Origin: Xanthomonas theicola
GTDB lineage: Bacteria; Pseudomonadota; Gammaproteobacteria; Xanthomonadales; Xanthomonadaceae
DNA length: 64,000 bases
NCBI RefSeq assembly: GCF_014236795.1
Contig: NZ_CP049017.1
Location: forward strand, 4,318,001 to 4,382,000
Direction of reading: 5' to 3'
The position numbers and the translations under genes are program-made. Positions 17,922-27,619 of this stretch are shown piece after piece (within the stretch, counting starts at the first letter, position 1; every line of letters begins with the position of its first letter). The notes under the pieces are model-generated. The model did no database searches, had not been told where the DNA came from, and was given only the letters and a program-made list of their open reading frames with translations.

Positions 17922-19241
17922 ATGACCACGACGCCTGCCGCCGCCCTGCCGCCCGGCGTCGCGCCGCGGGTGGCCGCGGCGCGCGTGCTGGCTGCGGTGA
18001 TCGACCGCGGGCGTTCGCTGAAGGCCGAGCTGGGCATGGCGCTGCCGGCGCTGCCAGACCCGCGCGACCGCGCCCTGGTCGAGGCGATCTGCTTTGCGGT
18101 GCTGCGCCGGCGCCCGGCCTACGAGGCCGCACTGCGGCTGTGGCTGCAGAAGCAGCTGCCGCAGCGCGACGGCGAACTGCGCGCGCTGCTGATGGCCGGC
18201 TTCGCCCAGCTCGACGTGCTGGGACTGGCGCCGCACGCGGCGCTGTCGGCGACGGTGGAGGCGGCGCGGGCGCTGGAGCGGCCGCGCCAGGCCGGCATGG
18301 TCAACGCGCTGCTGCGCCGCGCGCAGCGCGACGGGCTGCCGGCGGTCGCCGCCGACGCGGGCTGGCCGCTGTGGCTGCGCACGGCGGTGCGCGCCGATTG
18401 GCCCGAACAGGCCGAGGCGATCTTCGCCGCCAGCCAGCAGCCGGCCCCGCTGTGGCTGCGCGCGAACCGCCGGCGCGGCACGCGCGATGCTTACCTGCAG
18501 CGGCTGGCCGAGGCCGGGATCGCCGCGCAGGCGGTGGCGGACCTGGCCGATGCGATCCGCCTGGCCGACTCGGTGGCGATGAGCGCCTTGCCGGGCTTCG
18601 CCGATGGCTGGGTGTCGGTGCAGGACGGTTCCGCCCAGCAGGTCGCCGACGTGCTGGCGCCGACGCTCGGCGCGCGCGTGCTGGACGCCTGCGCCGCGCC
18701 CGGCGGCAAGTCCGCGCACCTGCTCGAGCGCGACCCGACGTTGCGCCTGACCGCGCTGGACGTGGACGCGCGCCGCCTGGCGCGGGTGCGCGAGACTTTC
18801 GAGCGGATCGGCGCCGGCGCGCAGGCGCTGCTGCAGGTCGCCGATGCGGCGCAGCCGGACGGCTGGTGGGACGGGGTGGGGTTCGATGCAGTGCTGCTGG
18901 ACGCGCCGTGCTCGGCGACCGGGATCGTGCGCCGCCAGCCCGACGTGCTGCTGCATCGGCGCAGCGAGGACGTGGCCGCGCTGCAGGCGTTGCAGGCGCG
19001 GCTGCTGGACGCCGGCTGGCGGGTGCTGCGCCCCGGCGGCGTACTGGTCTACGCCACCTGTTCGTTGCTCAAGGACGAGAACCAGCGGCAATTGCAGGCG
19101 TTCCTGGCGCGTACCGCCGATGCGGCGGCCGAGGATCCCGGCGCCGCCTGCGGCCACCTTGCCGGCGGCGGGCGCCAGCGCCTGCCCGGCGAGCAGGATC
19201 GCGACGGCTTCTTCTATGCGCGGTTGCGCAAGACGGCGTGA
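17922..19241 (+). CDS. rsmB: 16S rRNA (cytosine(967)-C(5))-methyltransferase
   Basis: This 439-residue protein has an N-terminal NusB-like RNA-binding domain ([17 protein letters not shown]...[21 protein letters not shown]). A C-terminal SAM-dependent NOL1/NOP2/Sun domain carries [19 protein letters not shown] (motif I), [17 protein letters not shown] with the PC cysteine (motif IV) and [13 protein letters not shown] with the catalytic cysteine (motif VI). It is 16 bp downstream of fmt and probably in the same transcript, the common def-fmt-rsmB order. Confidence 0.96.
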   Translation: MTTTPAAALPPGVAPRVAAARVLAAVIDRGRSLKAELGMALPALPDPRDRALVEAICFAVLRRRPAYEAALRLWLQKQLPQRDGELRALLMAGFAQLDVLGLAPHAALSATVEAARALERPRQAGMVNALLRRAQRDGLPAVAADAGWPLWLRTAVRADWPEQAEAIFAASQQPAPLWLRANRRRGTRDAYLQRLAEAGIAAQAVADLADAIRLADSVAMSALPGFADGWVSVQDGSAQQVADVLAPTLGARVLDACAAPGGKSAHLLERDPTLRLTALDVDARRLARVRETFERIGAGAQALLQVADAAQPDGWWDGVGFDAVLLDAPCSATGIVRRQPDVLLHRRSEDVAALQALQARLLDAGWRVLRPGGVLVYATCSLLKDENQRQLQAFLARTADAAAEDPGAACGHLAGGGRQRLPGEQDRDGFFYARLRKTA

Positions 19242-19266
19242 AGCGGCCCCGGTATCATCCCCTCCC

Positions 19267-20982
19267 ATGCTGAAGACCCGCGCGTCCCGAGAGTTCTGGT
19301 TGCTGGCCATCCTGGCGTTGCTGGTGCTCGGCGCCGGCCTGGGGCTGCGCGATCCGCATCCGGCCGACGAGCCGCGGTTCGCGTTGGTCGCCAAGCAGAT
19401 GGTGGACAGCGGCAACTGGCTGTTCCCGCACCGCGGCACCGAGATGTACTCGGACAAGCCGCCGATGCTGATGTGGCTGCAGGCCGCGTTCTACACCCTG
19501 TTCGGCAACTGGCGGGTGGCGTTCCTGCTGCCGTCGCTGCTGGCCGGCCTGGGCACGCTGGCCTGCGTGTACGACCTCGGACGGCGCCTGTGGACCCGCC
19601 GGGTCGGCATGTATGCGGCGTATGCGCTGCTGTTCGCGTTCCACTTCACCTACCAGGCGAAGAAGGCGCAGATCGATCCGTTGGTGGTGTTCTACATCAC
19701 CCTGGCCAATTACGGCCTGTTGCGTCACCTGCTGCGCGGGCCGGATTGGCGCATGTGGGCGCTGGGGTGGCTCGCCGCCGGCCTGGGCACGATCACCAAG
19801 GGCGTGGGCGTGCTGGCGCTGCTGATGCTGCTGCCGGCCGCGGCGGCGTCGCTGGCGCACTGGCGCGGCGCCAGGATCGGGCTGCGCGATCCGCGTTTCT
19901 GGCTGGGGCCGCTGGCGTTCCTGGGCGCGGTGTCGGTCTGGCTGGTGCCGATGGTGACCACCGCGCTGTCGGCGCACGAGCCGGAGTACCGCGCCTATCT
20001 CAACGACATCCTGTTGCGGCAGACCGCCGGCCGCTACGCCAAGTCCTGGGACCATCCGCACGGACCGCTGTATTTCCTCGGGGTGATGCCGAGCATGTGG
20101 CTGCCGCTGCTGCTGGCCTTGCCGTGGGCGGTCCCGGCGTGGATGCGGCGCCTGCGCCGGCGCGATCCGCGCTACCTGCTGCCGCTGGCATGGTCGGCGC
20201 TGGTCGTGCTGTTCTTCTCGATTCCCACCGGCAAGCGCGACGTCTACATCCTGCCGGCGCTGCCGATGCTGTGCCTGGCGATGGCGCCGCTGATCCCCGG
20301 GCTGCTGCGCAGGACCGGGGTCAAGCGGCTGCTGCTGGCGTTGGCCGTGGTGTTGACCGTTGCCCTGGGCGGCATGGGCGCGGCGATCCTGGCAGGACAC
20401 GGCTTGCGCGCGCGGATGATGGAGGCGCGCGGGGTCGATCTGCAGACCATCCAGGCCCTGGCCTGGATCCTGCTGGCGATCGGCCTGTGGGGCATGGCCA
20501 GCCTGGCGGCGTTCGGGCGGCGCCGTCCGGAACTGGCGCTGGCGTCCCTGCTGACCATGCTGTGGGCGCTGGCCGGGCTGCTGGTGTACCCGCTGATCAA
20601 CATGTCCAGTTCCGCGCGCGGGGTGATGGAGGCGGTCGGCCGCCGCATCGGCCCGGAGGCGGAACTGGGCCTGGTCGCGTGGAAGGAGCAGAACCTGCTG
20701 ATGGCCGATCGCGCCGCCGCCACCTTCGGCTTCGTGGTGCCGTGGGACGAGCAGTTGCGGCGTGGTGTGGCCTGGCAGGCGCAGGTGCCGCAGCGGCGCT
20801 GGCTGCTGGTGCAGGAAGCGGCCATGCTCGGCTGCATCGACCGCCGCGCCAGTACCCTGGCCGGGGTGTCCAACCGCCGCAACTGGTGGCTGGTGCCGGC
20901 CAGTGCCGTGCATGGTCGATGCGTGGTCACCACCCGCGACCGCGATCTCCTGCGCGAGCAGGACAAGGATCGCTTCGAGTGA
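19267..20982 (+). CDS. ArnT/PMT-like membrane glycosyltransferase
   Basis: This 571-residue inner-membrane GT-C protein has about 11-12 transmembrane helices. The first periplasmic loop holds RDPHPADEPRFALVAKQMVD, with the acidic residue pair typical of PMT_2/ArnT enzymes, and MYSDKPPMLMWLQAAF. These enzymes transfer a sugar from undecaprenyl- or dolichyl-phosphate to lipid A or another surface acceptor. ArnT itself adds aminoarabinose; the substrate here is not known. It is the first gene of the surface-glycan run and starts 25 bp after rsmB. Confidence 0.85.
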   Translation: MLKTRASREFWLLAILALLVLGAGLGLRDPHPADEPRFALVAKQMVDSGNWLFPHRGTEMYSDKPPMLMWLQAAFYTLFGNWRVAFLLPSLLAGLGTLACVYDLGRRLWTRRVGMYAAYALLFAFHFTYQAKKAQIDPLVVFYITLANYGLLRHLLRGPDWRMWALGWLAAGLGTITKGVGVLALLMLLPAAAASLAHWRGARIGLRDPRFWLGPLAFLGAVSVWLVPMVTTALSAHEPEYRAYLNDILLRQTAGRYAKSWDHPHGPLYFLGVMPSMWLPLLLALPWAVPAWMRRLRRRDPRYLLPLAWSALVVLFFSIPTGKRDVYILPALPMLCLAMAPLIPGLLRRTGVKRLLLALAVVLTVALGGMGAAILAGHGLRARMMEARGVDLQTIQALAWILLAIGLWGMASLAAFGRRRPELALASLLTMLWALAGLLVYPLINMSSSARGVMEAVGRRIGPEAELGLVAWKEQNLLMADRAAATFGFVVPWDEQLRRGVAWQAQVPQRRWLLVQEAAMLGCIDRRASTLAGVSNRRNWWLVPASAVHGRCVVTTRDRDLLREQDKDRFE

Positions 20983-21037
20983 GCCGCGGCTGCACCTTCC
21001 GCGGCAGTGCCAATGCCGCGCAGGCGGGAAGCGGAGC

Positions 21038-22075
21038 ATGCCGATGCGTCTGATCCGGGTCATCAGCCGCGACAATGGCGGCGGCCTGAGCCGCGACCTG
21101 CACCTGGTCGCCGAGACGCTGCGCAGCAGCGGCCGCTACCGGGTGGAAGTGCTCGGTTTCGGCACCGTGCGCGTGGTCAACCGGCTGCACGAACTCGGCC
21201 TGGCCCTGCGCAGCCTGCTGCGCGGCCGCGCCGACCTGCAGATCTTCCTGGAGCGGGTCTATCCGCGCTGCCTGGGCGCCGGCCGCCGCAATGCGCTGGT
21301 GCCCAATCCGGAATGGTTCCTCAGCAAGTGGCTGCGCTGGCTGCCGCGCTTCGAGCGGGTGCTGTGCAAGACCGGCCAGGCCCACCAGCGCTTTGCCGCA
21401 CTGGGTCCGGCGGCGACGTTCATCGGTTTCTGCAGCGACGACTGCTACCGCCCGGAGGTGCCGCGCGAGCGCGCCTGCCTGCACGTGGCCGGGCGCAGTT
21501 CGGCCAAGGGCACCGCGGTGCTGCTGCGGGCCTGGGCGCGGCACCCGGAATGGCCGCGGTTGACGGTGGTGCAGAGCACGAAGAAATCGCGCCCGATCGA
21601 GGCCGAAAACATCGGCTACCTGACCGGCTACCTGGGGCAGCGCGAACTGCGCCGGCTGCAGAACGCGCACCGTTTCCACCTTTGCCCCTCGGAGGTCGAG
21701 GGGTTCGGCCACTACATCATGGAAGCCTTGAGCGTCGGCGCGGTGGTGATCAGCACCGACGGTGCGCCGATGAACGAACTGGTGAGCGCCGAGCGCGGCG
21801 TGCTGATCGATCCGGTCGGCGAGCGCGAGGACAACCTCGGCGTGCGCTACCAGGTGGATGTGGCCGGCATCGAGCGCGCGATGGCGAAGGCGCTGGCGCT
21901 GGCGCCGATGCAATGCGATGCGCTGGGCACCGCGGCGCGGACGTTCTTCGAGATGCGCCAGCGCGAGTTCGGCGAGCGCCTGCAGGCGGCGGTGGCCGAC
22001 CTGCTCGGCGACGCGCCGGCGCCGGCCGCGCCGGCGCCGGCCGGCGCCGAGCGCGTGCAGGTCAGGCCGGGTTAG
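21038..22075 (+). CDS. Glycosyltransferase family 4 protein
   Basis: This 345-residue cytoplasmic glycosyltransferase is likely GT-B. The C-terminal donor-binding region is recognisable: HVAGRSSAKGTAVLLRAW, LTGYLGQRELRRLQNAHRF, and FHLCPSEVEGFGHYIMEAL with the E-x7-E motif, then GAVVISTDGAPMNEL. The N-terminal part is less conserved. A Pro/Ala-rich C-terminal tail ends the protein. ATG 21038 or 21044 can be the start, as both have GGAG/GGGAAG upstream. Its place suggests addition of an LPS core sugar. Confidence 0.85.
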   Translation: MPMRLIRVISRDNGGGLSRDLHLVAETLRSSGRYRVEVLGFGTVRVVNRLHELGLALRSLLRGRADLQIFLERVYPRCLGAGRRNALVPNPEWFLSKWLRWLPRFERVLCKTGQAHQRFAALGPAATFIGFCSDDCYRPEVPRERACLHVAGRSSAKGTAVLLRAWARHPEWPRLTVVQSTKKSRPIEAENIGYLTGYLGQRELRRLQNAHRFHLCPSEVEGFGHYIMEALSVGAVVISTDGAPMNELVSAERGVLIDPVGEREDNLGVRYQVDVAGIERAMAKALALAPMQCDALGTAARTFFEMRQREFGERLQAAVADLLGDAPAPAAPAPAGAERVQVRPG

Positions 22076-22125
22076 GGGGAGCCCTTGGATCATCGCCCAC
22101 CACTCTCTCTCCGTCCGTCCCGCAG

Positions 22126-23421
22126 ATGAGCGAAGAAGCCACGTCGCACCGCGCTACGCCGCTATTGTCCGCCTTGCATCGCCACACGCTGGCCGAGTGG
22201 GGCGCGGCGCTGGGCCTGCTGTGTCTGCCGGCGCTGGCGGTCAGCATTCCGCGCGGGCTGCTGCCGTTCGGCCTGCTGCTGCTGGCGACCAGCCTGCTGG
22301 CGTTGCAGCGCATGCGCCGCGCGGCGGCCGGGCTGCAACCGTCGCTGCGCTGGCTCGGCGTGCTGGCGCTGCTGGTGATCGGGTTGTCGGTGTGCTCCTT
22401 GCTGTACTTCGGCCAGGCGCCGAAGGACATCGACAACCGCACCCGCTTCCTGGTGCTGCCCTGGGCCGCGCTATGGGTCTACGCGCTGCGTCCGCCGCGG
22501 CAGTTGCTGTGGTGGGGAGCGCTGCTGGGCATCGTCGTCACCCTGGCGTTGGCGATCGCGCAGGTGCTGCAGGGCCTGCCGCGCGCCGAAGGCTGGACCA
22601 ACGCGATCGTGCTCGCCGACGTGGTGCTGGTGCTGATGGTGGTGGCGGTGTTCTGCCGGCCGCACGGGCATCGGCCGTGGACGATCGTCGCCCTCGTCGC
22701 CGGCTGCGCGACCATCCTGCTCAGCGGCAGCCGCGGCGTGTGGCCGGGCATGCTGTTGCTGCTGGTGGTGACTGCGCTGTGCCTGCGCTGGCGCAGCGGC
22801 GGCGCGCGGCTGGTGATCCTGGGCGTGCTCGCCGCGCTGGCGGCGGTGCTGGTGCTGAGCGTGCCGGCGCTGACCCGGCAGACCCGCCTGGTCGAACTGC
22901 ATCACGACGTGCAGCGGTACGAACGCGGCGACAGCGATTCCTCCGCCGGCGCGCGCATCGAGCGCCTGCAGGTGGCGGCCGAGACCTTCGTCGAGCATCC
23001 GCTGGTCGGGGTCGGCGTGGGCCGCTTCGACAACGCCATGCGGCGGCTGCCGGATTGCCGCGGCGCCTGGGTGCAGCGCTGCCATCTCGGCCATGCGCAC
23101 AACGACCTGGCCGAATGGAGCGCGACCCAGGGCCTGCCCGGCACGCTGCTGATCGTGATGATCTACGGCGTGCCGCTATGGCTGCTGGTGCGCCTGTACC
23201 GGCGCCGCCCGCACCGCGCGTTCCATGGCCCGGCCGCGGCCGGGATCATGGTCGTGGCCGTCTACATCCTGTGCGGCATGACCCAGTCGATGTTCGCGCA
23301 CCAGGTCACCACCGGCTTCTACGTGTCCCTGGTCGGCGTGCTGATCGGGCTGGCGGCCTGCGATGCCGAGGCGCCGCGCTGGCGCCTCGGCGCCGCTGAA
23401 GGCGCTGCCGGAAGCCGGTAG
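22126..23421 (+). CDS. O-antigen ligase family protein (WaaL-like)
   Basis: This 431-residue inner-membrane protein has about 10-12 transmembrane segments. The Wzy_C region is visible as GCATILLSGSRGVWPGML, and a large periplasmic loop includes VEHPLVGVGVGRFDNAM and CHLGHAHNDLAEW (the H-x-H-N motif expected of ligases). WaaL-type enzymes join undecaprenyl-linked O-antigen to lipid A-core in the periplasm; Wzy polymerases look similar, so that alternative stays open. It follows the GT4 gene by 50 bp. Confidence 0.85.
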   Translation: MSEEATSHRATPLLSALHRHTLAEWGAALGLLCLPALAVSIPRGLLPFGLLLLATSLLALQRMRRAAAGLQPSLRWLGVLALLVIGLSVCSLLYFGQAPKDIDNRTRFLVLPWAALWVYALRPPRQLLWWGALLGIVVTLALAIAQVLQGLPRAEGWTNAIVLADVVLVLMVVAVFCRPHGHRPWTIVALVAGCATILLSGSRGVWPGMLLLLVVTALCLRWRSGGARLVILGVLAALAAVLVLSVPALTRQTRLVELHHDVQRYERGDSDSSAGARIERLQVAAETFVEHPLVGVGVGRFDNAMRRLPDCRGAWVQRCHLGHAHNDLAEWSATQGLPGTLLIVMIYGVPLWLLVRLYRRRPHRAFHGPAAAGIMVVAVYILCGMTQSMFAHQVTTGFYVSLVGVLIGLAACDAEAPRWRLGAAEGAAGSR

Positions 23422-23503
23422 ACTGCCGATCCCGCACTGCCGGCGGGCGCGGCGCCGCCCGCCGCCCGCCGGTCTTGCTCCGCTCTTCCGGATACCGAGC
23501 GCC

Positions 23504-24337
23504 ATGGCCGATGCCGCCGCGACCACCCTGCCGCTCAGCCTGGTGGTGATGACCTACAACGAAGCCGCCAACATCGCGCGCTGCCTGGACAGCGTGCCAT
23601 TCGCCGCCGACAAGCTGGTGGTGGACTGCGGCAGCACCGACGCCACCGCGGCGATCGCCCGCGCGCACGGCGCGCGCGTGGTCGAGCAGGCCTGGCTCGG
23701 CTTCGGCGCGCAGCGCAACTTCGCCTCCACCCAGGCCGCGCACGATTGGATCCTGGTGCTGGACGCGGACGAATTCCTGTCCGAGGCGCTGCGCGACGAA
23801 TGCCTGGCGCGGCTGCCGCAGTTGCTGGCCCAGGACCGGCTGGACGCGGTGTGGCTGCGCCGCAGCACCTGGTACATGGGTGCGCCGATGCGCTGGTACC
23901 GGCCGATGGTCGGCGAACGCCTGGCGCGGCTGTACCACCGCGGCCGCGCGCGCTGGAGCGATGCGCCGGTGCACGAGTCGCTGCGCTTCGACGGCGCCAG
24001 CGCCGAGTTCGCGCCGCCCTTCAACCACCTGCACAACCCAACCCTGGTGCACAAGCAGCTGAAGGTGCTGCGCTACGCCGAACTGAAGGCGCTCGGCTGG
24101 CGCGACGGGCGCAAGCCGCTGAGAATGTGGCAGAGCCCGTTCGTCTTCGTCGGCGCCTTCCTCAAGGACTACCTGCTGCGCCTGGCGCTTTTCGATGGTT
24201 GGCGGGGTTTCGTGGTGGCGCAGACCGCGGCCAGCTATGCGCTGTACAAGCGCATGCGCTACTACGAAATGCAGTACAACCCCGTCTCGGTGGAACAGGC
24301 GCGGACGCAGCTGCAACGGCACGATCTGGAGCACTGA
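23504..24337 (+). CDS. Glycosyltransferase family 2, WaaE/KdtX-like
   Basis: This 277-residue GT-A glycosyltransferase begins LSLVVMTYNEAANIARCLDSV. VDCGSTDATAAIARAHGARV comes next, and the acidic metal-binding motif is LVLDADEFLSEALRDE. The sequence resembles WaaE/KdtX beta-1,4-glucosyltransferases of the LPS inner core (HxLHNPTLVHKQLKVLRYAE). The stop overlaps the next start in TGATG (24335-24339), so translation of the two genes is coupled. Confidence 0.9.
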   Translation: MADAAATTLPLSLVVMTYNEAANIARCLDSVPFAADKLVVDCGSTDATAAIARAHGARVVEQAWLGFGAQRNFASTQAAHDWILVLDADEFLSEALRDECLARLPQLLAQDRLDAVWLRRSTWYMGAPMRWYRPMVGERLARLYHRGRARWSDAPVHESLRFDGASAEFAPPFNHLHNPTLVHKQLKVLRYAELKALGWRDGRKPLRMWQSPFVFVGAFLKDYLLRLALFDGWRGFVVAQTAASYALYKRMRYYEMQYNPVSVEQARTQLQRHDLEH

Positions 24338-25374
24338 TGAGCAAGCACTACCTGCTGTACGGGTCCGAACGCTATGCGCTGGCGATCCTGCGCCCGCTGC
24401 AGGCCGCGATCCGCGCGCGCGGCGACCAGGCGGCGTGGTTCTTCGACGGCCCCGGCGCCGCCGATCTGAGCGCCGCCGAGCGCCACCTGGCCACGGTCGA
24501 GGAGGTGCTGGCGTGGAATCCGTACGCGGTGATCACCTCCAGCAACGCGGTGCCGCATTTCTTCCCGGGGGTGAAGGTCGAGACCTTCCACGGCTTCGAC
24601 GCCGGCAAGCCGCGGCACATCTACGTGCGCGGTTTCTTCGATCTGTATTGCACGACCGGCCCACGCGATACCGCCGCGTTCGCCGCGCTGGCGCGCAGGC
24701 TCGGCCACTTCGCGGTGCGCGAAACCGGCTTTCCGAAGATCGATCCGTTCATGCGCGAGATCGGCGGCGGGCTGGCGCCGCTGCGGCAGCCGCCGGTGAT
24801 CCTGTACCACTCGACGTTCTCGCCGTCGTGGAGCGCGGCCGGCATCCTCTACGACGAGGTGCGGCGGCTGTCGCGCAGCGGCGAGTGGCGCTGGATCGTG
24901 ACCTTCCATCCGAAGATGGATGCGGATGTGGTGGCGCGCTACCGCGCGCTGGAAAACGACTACCTGCGCTTTGCCGACAACGACAACATCCTGGAACTGT
25001 TCCCGCAGGTGGACATGATGTGCTCGGACACCTCGTCGGCGCTCAACGAGTTCCTGCTCACCTACAAGCCGGTGGTGACGTTCAAGAACCGGCGCCCGGG
25101 CCCGCAACTGATCGACATCGACGATCCGGCGCAGTTCGAGCCGGCAATTCGCCGCGCGCTGGCGCGGCCGCCGGCGCTGATGGCGGCGATCCGCGACTTC
25201 GCCGACGGCCTGCATCCCTATCGCGACGGCCGGTCGAGCGAGCGCGTGCTGCGTGCGATCGACGACTTCGTCGCCGAGGGCGCGCGCAATCGGCGGCGCA
25301 AGCCGTGGAATGTCTGGCGCAAGCTGAAGATACGCCGGCGCATCGGTTACTGGGGCCGCGGCGCGCACCGCTGA
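24337..25374 (+). CDS. CDP-glycerol glycerophosphotransferase-like protein
   Basis: In this 345-residue protein the C-terminal two thirds match the CDP-Gly_transf (TagB/TagF) family: PPVILYHSTFSPSWSAA, WIVTFHPKMDADVVARY, NILELFPQVDMMCSDTSSALNEFL and PVVTFKNRRPGPQLID. The family transfers glycerol-phosphate from CDP-glycerol. In a Gram-negative LPS cluster this suggests a phosphoglycerol (or ribitol-like) decoration of the core. The C-terminus is strongly basic (RRRKPWNVWRKLKIRRRIG), probably for membrane contact. It is the last gene of the run and overlaps the GT2 gene by one base. Confidence 0.85.
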   Translation: MSKHYLLYGSERYALAILRPLQAAIRARGDQAAWFFDGPGAADLSAAERHLATVEEVLAWNPYAVITSSNAVPHFFPGVKVETFHGFDAGKPRHIYVRGFFDLYCTTGPRDTAAFAALARRLGHFAVRETGFPKIDPFMREIGGGLAPLRQPPVILYHSTFSPSWSAAGILYDEVRRLSRSGEWRWIVTFHPKMDADVVARYRALENDYLRFADNDNILELFPQVDMMCSDTSSALNEFLLTYKPVVTFKNRRPGPQLIDIDDPAQFEPAIRRALARPPALMAAIRDFADGLHPYRDGRSSERVLRAIDDFVAEGARNRRRKPWNVWRKLKIRRRIGYWGRGAHR

Positions 25375-25393
25375 GCGTCGCCGCGGGCGGCCG

Positions 25394-26896
25394 TCACCAA
25401 CGCAGCCGGCGCCGCGCCAGCGCCAGGCCCAACTGCCGGTAGACCGCCTGCGCCTCGGCCGCGGGCAGCAGGCGCAGCCGCAGCGCTGGCGAACCGGGAT
25501 CGGCGCCGGCGGTATCCAGCCACAGCGTGGCGGTACCGCAGCAGCGGTCCAGCGGCGAGCGGGTCAGCCGCAATGCCTGCAGCTTGTCGATCTCCGCCAG
25601 TCGCCACCAGCGCGTCCACCAGCCGCCGCGTACCGCCACGTAGCGCGTGTCCAGCACATAGCCCATGCGCTGCGTCTGGCGCCATGCCTTGAACGCCGAC
25701 CACGGCAGCCACAGCAGCGACAGCGCGGCCCAGGCGCCGAACGGCCGCCACAGTCCGGCACAGGCGAGCGGGACCAGGCACAGCGCCGGCAGGCACAGCC
25801 GCCACCAGTTGCGCGCGGCGACCGCATGCCACCGCGCTGGCGGCCACGCGATCTGCGGCAGCAGCCGCTGCAGCAGCGCATCGCAAGCGGCCGGGGGCGC
25901 CAGCGGCGCCAGCGCCTTCAGCGCGCGGCCATGCTCGCCCTGCGATTCGCTCGCCGCGGTGTCGATGTGCAGGCTGCGCCGGCGCAGCAGGCGGTGCAGC
26001 ACGCCTTCGTGCAGGGTCCAGGCCTGGATGCGGCGCCGCGCCACGCTGCTGCGCAATCGCGCCAGCAGGCCACGTTCCACGGTCAGGCGGCGCTCGCTCT
26101 CGCTCAGCCGGAAGCCGTGGTACTGCAGCAGCGCCAGCGCCACCGACAGCAGGCGCATGCCCAGCAGCAGTGTCGCCAGCATCAGCGCCAGGGTCAGCGT
26201 GCCGGCCATCCAGTCCAGTTGCAGATGGCTGGCGTAGCCGAACACCTGCCGCCCGTAGTGCTCGATCGCGTTGGCGACCATGCGATCGGGGAACAACTGG
26301 TAGGTGGCGCCGAACGCGGCCACCACCACCACCATGCCGCGGTTGGAGATCAGCCCCTGGCGCAGCACCTCGGCGATGGGCAACACCAGCAGCACGTCGC
26401 TGGCCGGGGCGGTGTCCATGGGTGCCGCCCCGGCCAGCGCGCGGTGGCGGATCTGCCGTTCCAGCGCCAGCGCCTGGTCCAGCCGCAGCACCCGCATCTC
26501 CGCTTCCGGCTTGGCCCCGCCGGCCGACTCCAGGCGCACCTCGGCCACGCCGAACAGGCGGTGCAGCAACGACTGGTGCACCGCCACGTTGTGGATGCGC
26601 GCAAACGGGATCTCGCGCAGGCTGCGCCGCAGCCAGCCGCTGCGGATGCTCAGGCTGTCGCGGCCGATCCGGTAGTGGTAGGTGAGGTAACGCAGCAGCG
26701 AGGCGGCGATCAGCGCGCTGCCCACCGCCAGCATCAGCAACTGGTCGGCATGGTCGTTGCGGCCGTCGCGACCGCCGAACAGCGCCAGCACCAGCAGCGG
26801 CAGCAGGAACTGCTTGAGGTGCTGCAGCAGCACGAACAGCCACGACCAGGGATGCAGGCGGCGGACCGCGCCCTCCTCGTCCAGGGCCGCGCTCAC
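25394..26896 (-). CDS. bPH2 (PH-like) domain membrane protein, YdbT type
   Basis: This 500-residue integral membrane protein carries three bacterial PH-like domains between hydrophobic segments: LTYHYRIGRDSLSIRSG...IPFARIHNVAVHQSLLHRLFG near residue 60, LERGLLARLRS-type repeats near 260, and GYVLDTRYVAVRGGWWTRWWRLAEIDKLQAL near 405. Similar YdbS/YdbT pairs in Bacillus influence antimicrobial tolerance, and the biochemical role is unclear. The likely start is GTG 26896, overlapping the TGA of the upstream gene as GTGA. It is convergent with the glycan cluster. Confidence 0.8.
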   Translation of the reverse strand: MSAALDEEGAVRRLHPWSWLFVLLQHLKQFLLPLLVLALFGGRDGRNDHADQLLMLAVGSALIAASLLRYLTYHYRIGRDSLSIRSGWLRRSLREIPFARIHNVAVHQSLLHRLFGVAEVRLESAGGAKPEAEMRVLRLDQALALERQIRHRALAGAAPMDTAPASDVLLVLPIAEVLRQGLISNRGMVVVVAAFGATYQLFPDRMVANAIEHYGRQVFGYASHLQLDWMAGTLTLALMLATLLLGMRLLSVALALLQYHGFRLSESERRLTVERGLLARLRSSVARRRIQAWTLHEGVLHRLLRRRSLHIDTAASESQGEHGRALKALAPLAPPAACDALLQRLLPQIAWPPARWHAVAARNWWRLCLPALCLVPLACAGLWRPFGAWAALSLLWLPWSAFKAWRQTQRMGYVLDTRYVAVRGGWWTRWWRLAEIDKLQALRLTRSPLDRCCGTATLWLDTAGADPGSPALRLRLLPAAEAQAVYRQLGLALARRRLRW

Positions 26897-27471
26897 AGCG
26901 CGTCGTCGTCGTGGTCGAGCTGATGCGCCAGGCGCTCGCGCAGGCGTTCGGCGTCGGCCTGGTCCAGGCCCGGCACCGCCACCACGTTGAGCCGGGTGCC
27001 GGCGGTATGCACGACCAGCGTGGACAGGCGCACGACGCGCTCCAGCGGACCCTGGCGCAGGTCCAGGTGCTGCACGCGCGAGATCGGGACGCGCACTTCG
27101 CTCTGCCACCAGCGCCCGCGGCGCAGTGCCAGGCCCTGCGCGTCGAGCCGCCAGCGGATCAGGCGATGGCGCTTGAACGCCATCCAGGCCCCGCCGGACG
27201 CGCCGAGCGCCGCGGACGCGGCGCCGAACGACAGCGCCGGCCCGCTGCGCAGGGCGACGCCGACGATGGCCGCGCCGATCAGCACGCCGATGCCGAGCAA
27301 GCAGCCGCTGCCGAACGCGGCCAGCCAGGCGCCGCGCGCCGGCAGTCGCTGCCAGCCGTCCTGCGCGCAGTCGGCTGTTCCCGTGTCGACCGCGGTGGCG
27401 TCGACGGCCGCCGCCGGCGCCGTGGCGCCGCGCTCGGCGGTGGGGGGATCCGGGAAGGGCGTTGCGGTCAC
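26893..27471 (-). CDS. bPH2 (PH-like) domain protein, YdbS type
   Basis: This 192-residue protein has an N-terminal Thr/Ala/Pro-rich cytoplasmic segment and two transmembrane helices (about residues 46-90). One bPH2 domain contains RWRLDAQGLALRRGRWWQSEVRVPISRVQHLDLRQGPLERVV. The WxxxxxxIP-x-RVQH motif is the family signature. It overlaps the following larger YdbT-like gene by four bases, so both likely form a membrane complex. The function is not established. Confidence 0.85.
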   Translation of the reverse strand: MTATPFPDPPTAERGATAPAAAVDATAVDTGTADCAQDGWQRLPARGAWLAAFGSGCLLGIGVLIGAAIVGVALRSGPALSFGAASAALGASGGAWMAFKRHRLIRWRLDAQGLALRRGRWWQSEVRVPISRVQHLDLRQGPLERVVRLSTLVVHTAGTRLNVVAVPGLDQADAERLRERLAHQLDHDDDAL

Positions 27472-27619
27472 GGTGGCTCTCGGAACGATGGGCGGGCGGG
27501 CGCGCCGGCGGGCCGCATGGGCTGCGATCGTAACGCGGGCGCCGCCCGCTGTGCGCCGCCGACGGCCGAGCCGGGGCCTGGCGCGATCGGCGCCACGCCC
27601 GACGGCGACGCCGCGGCGG

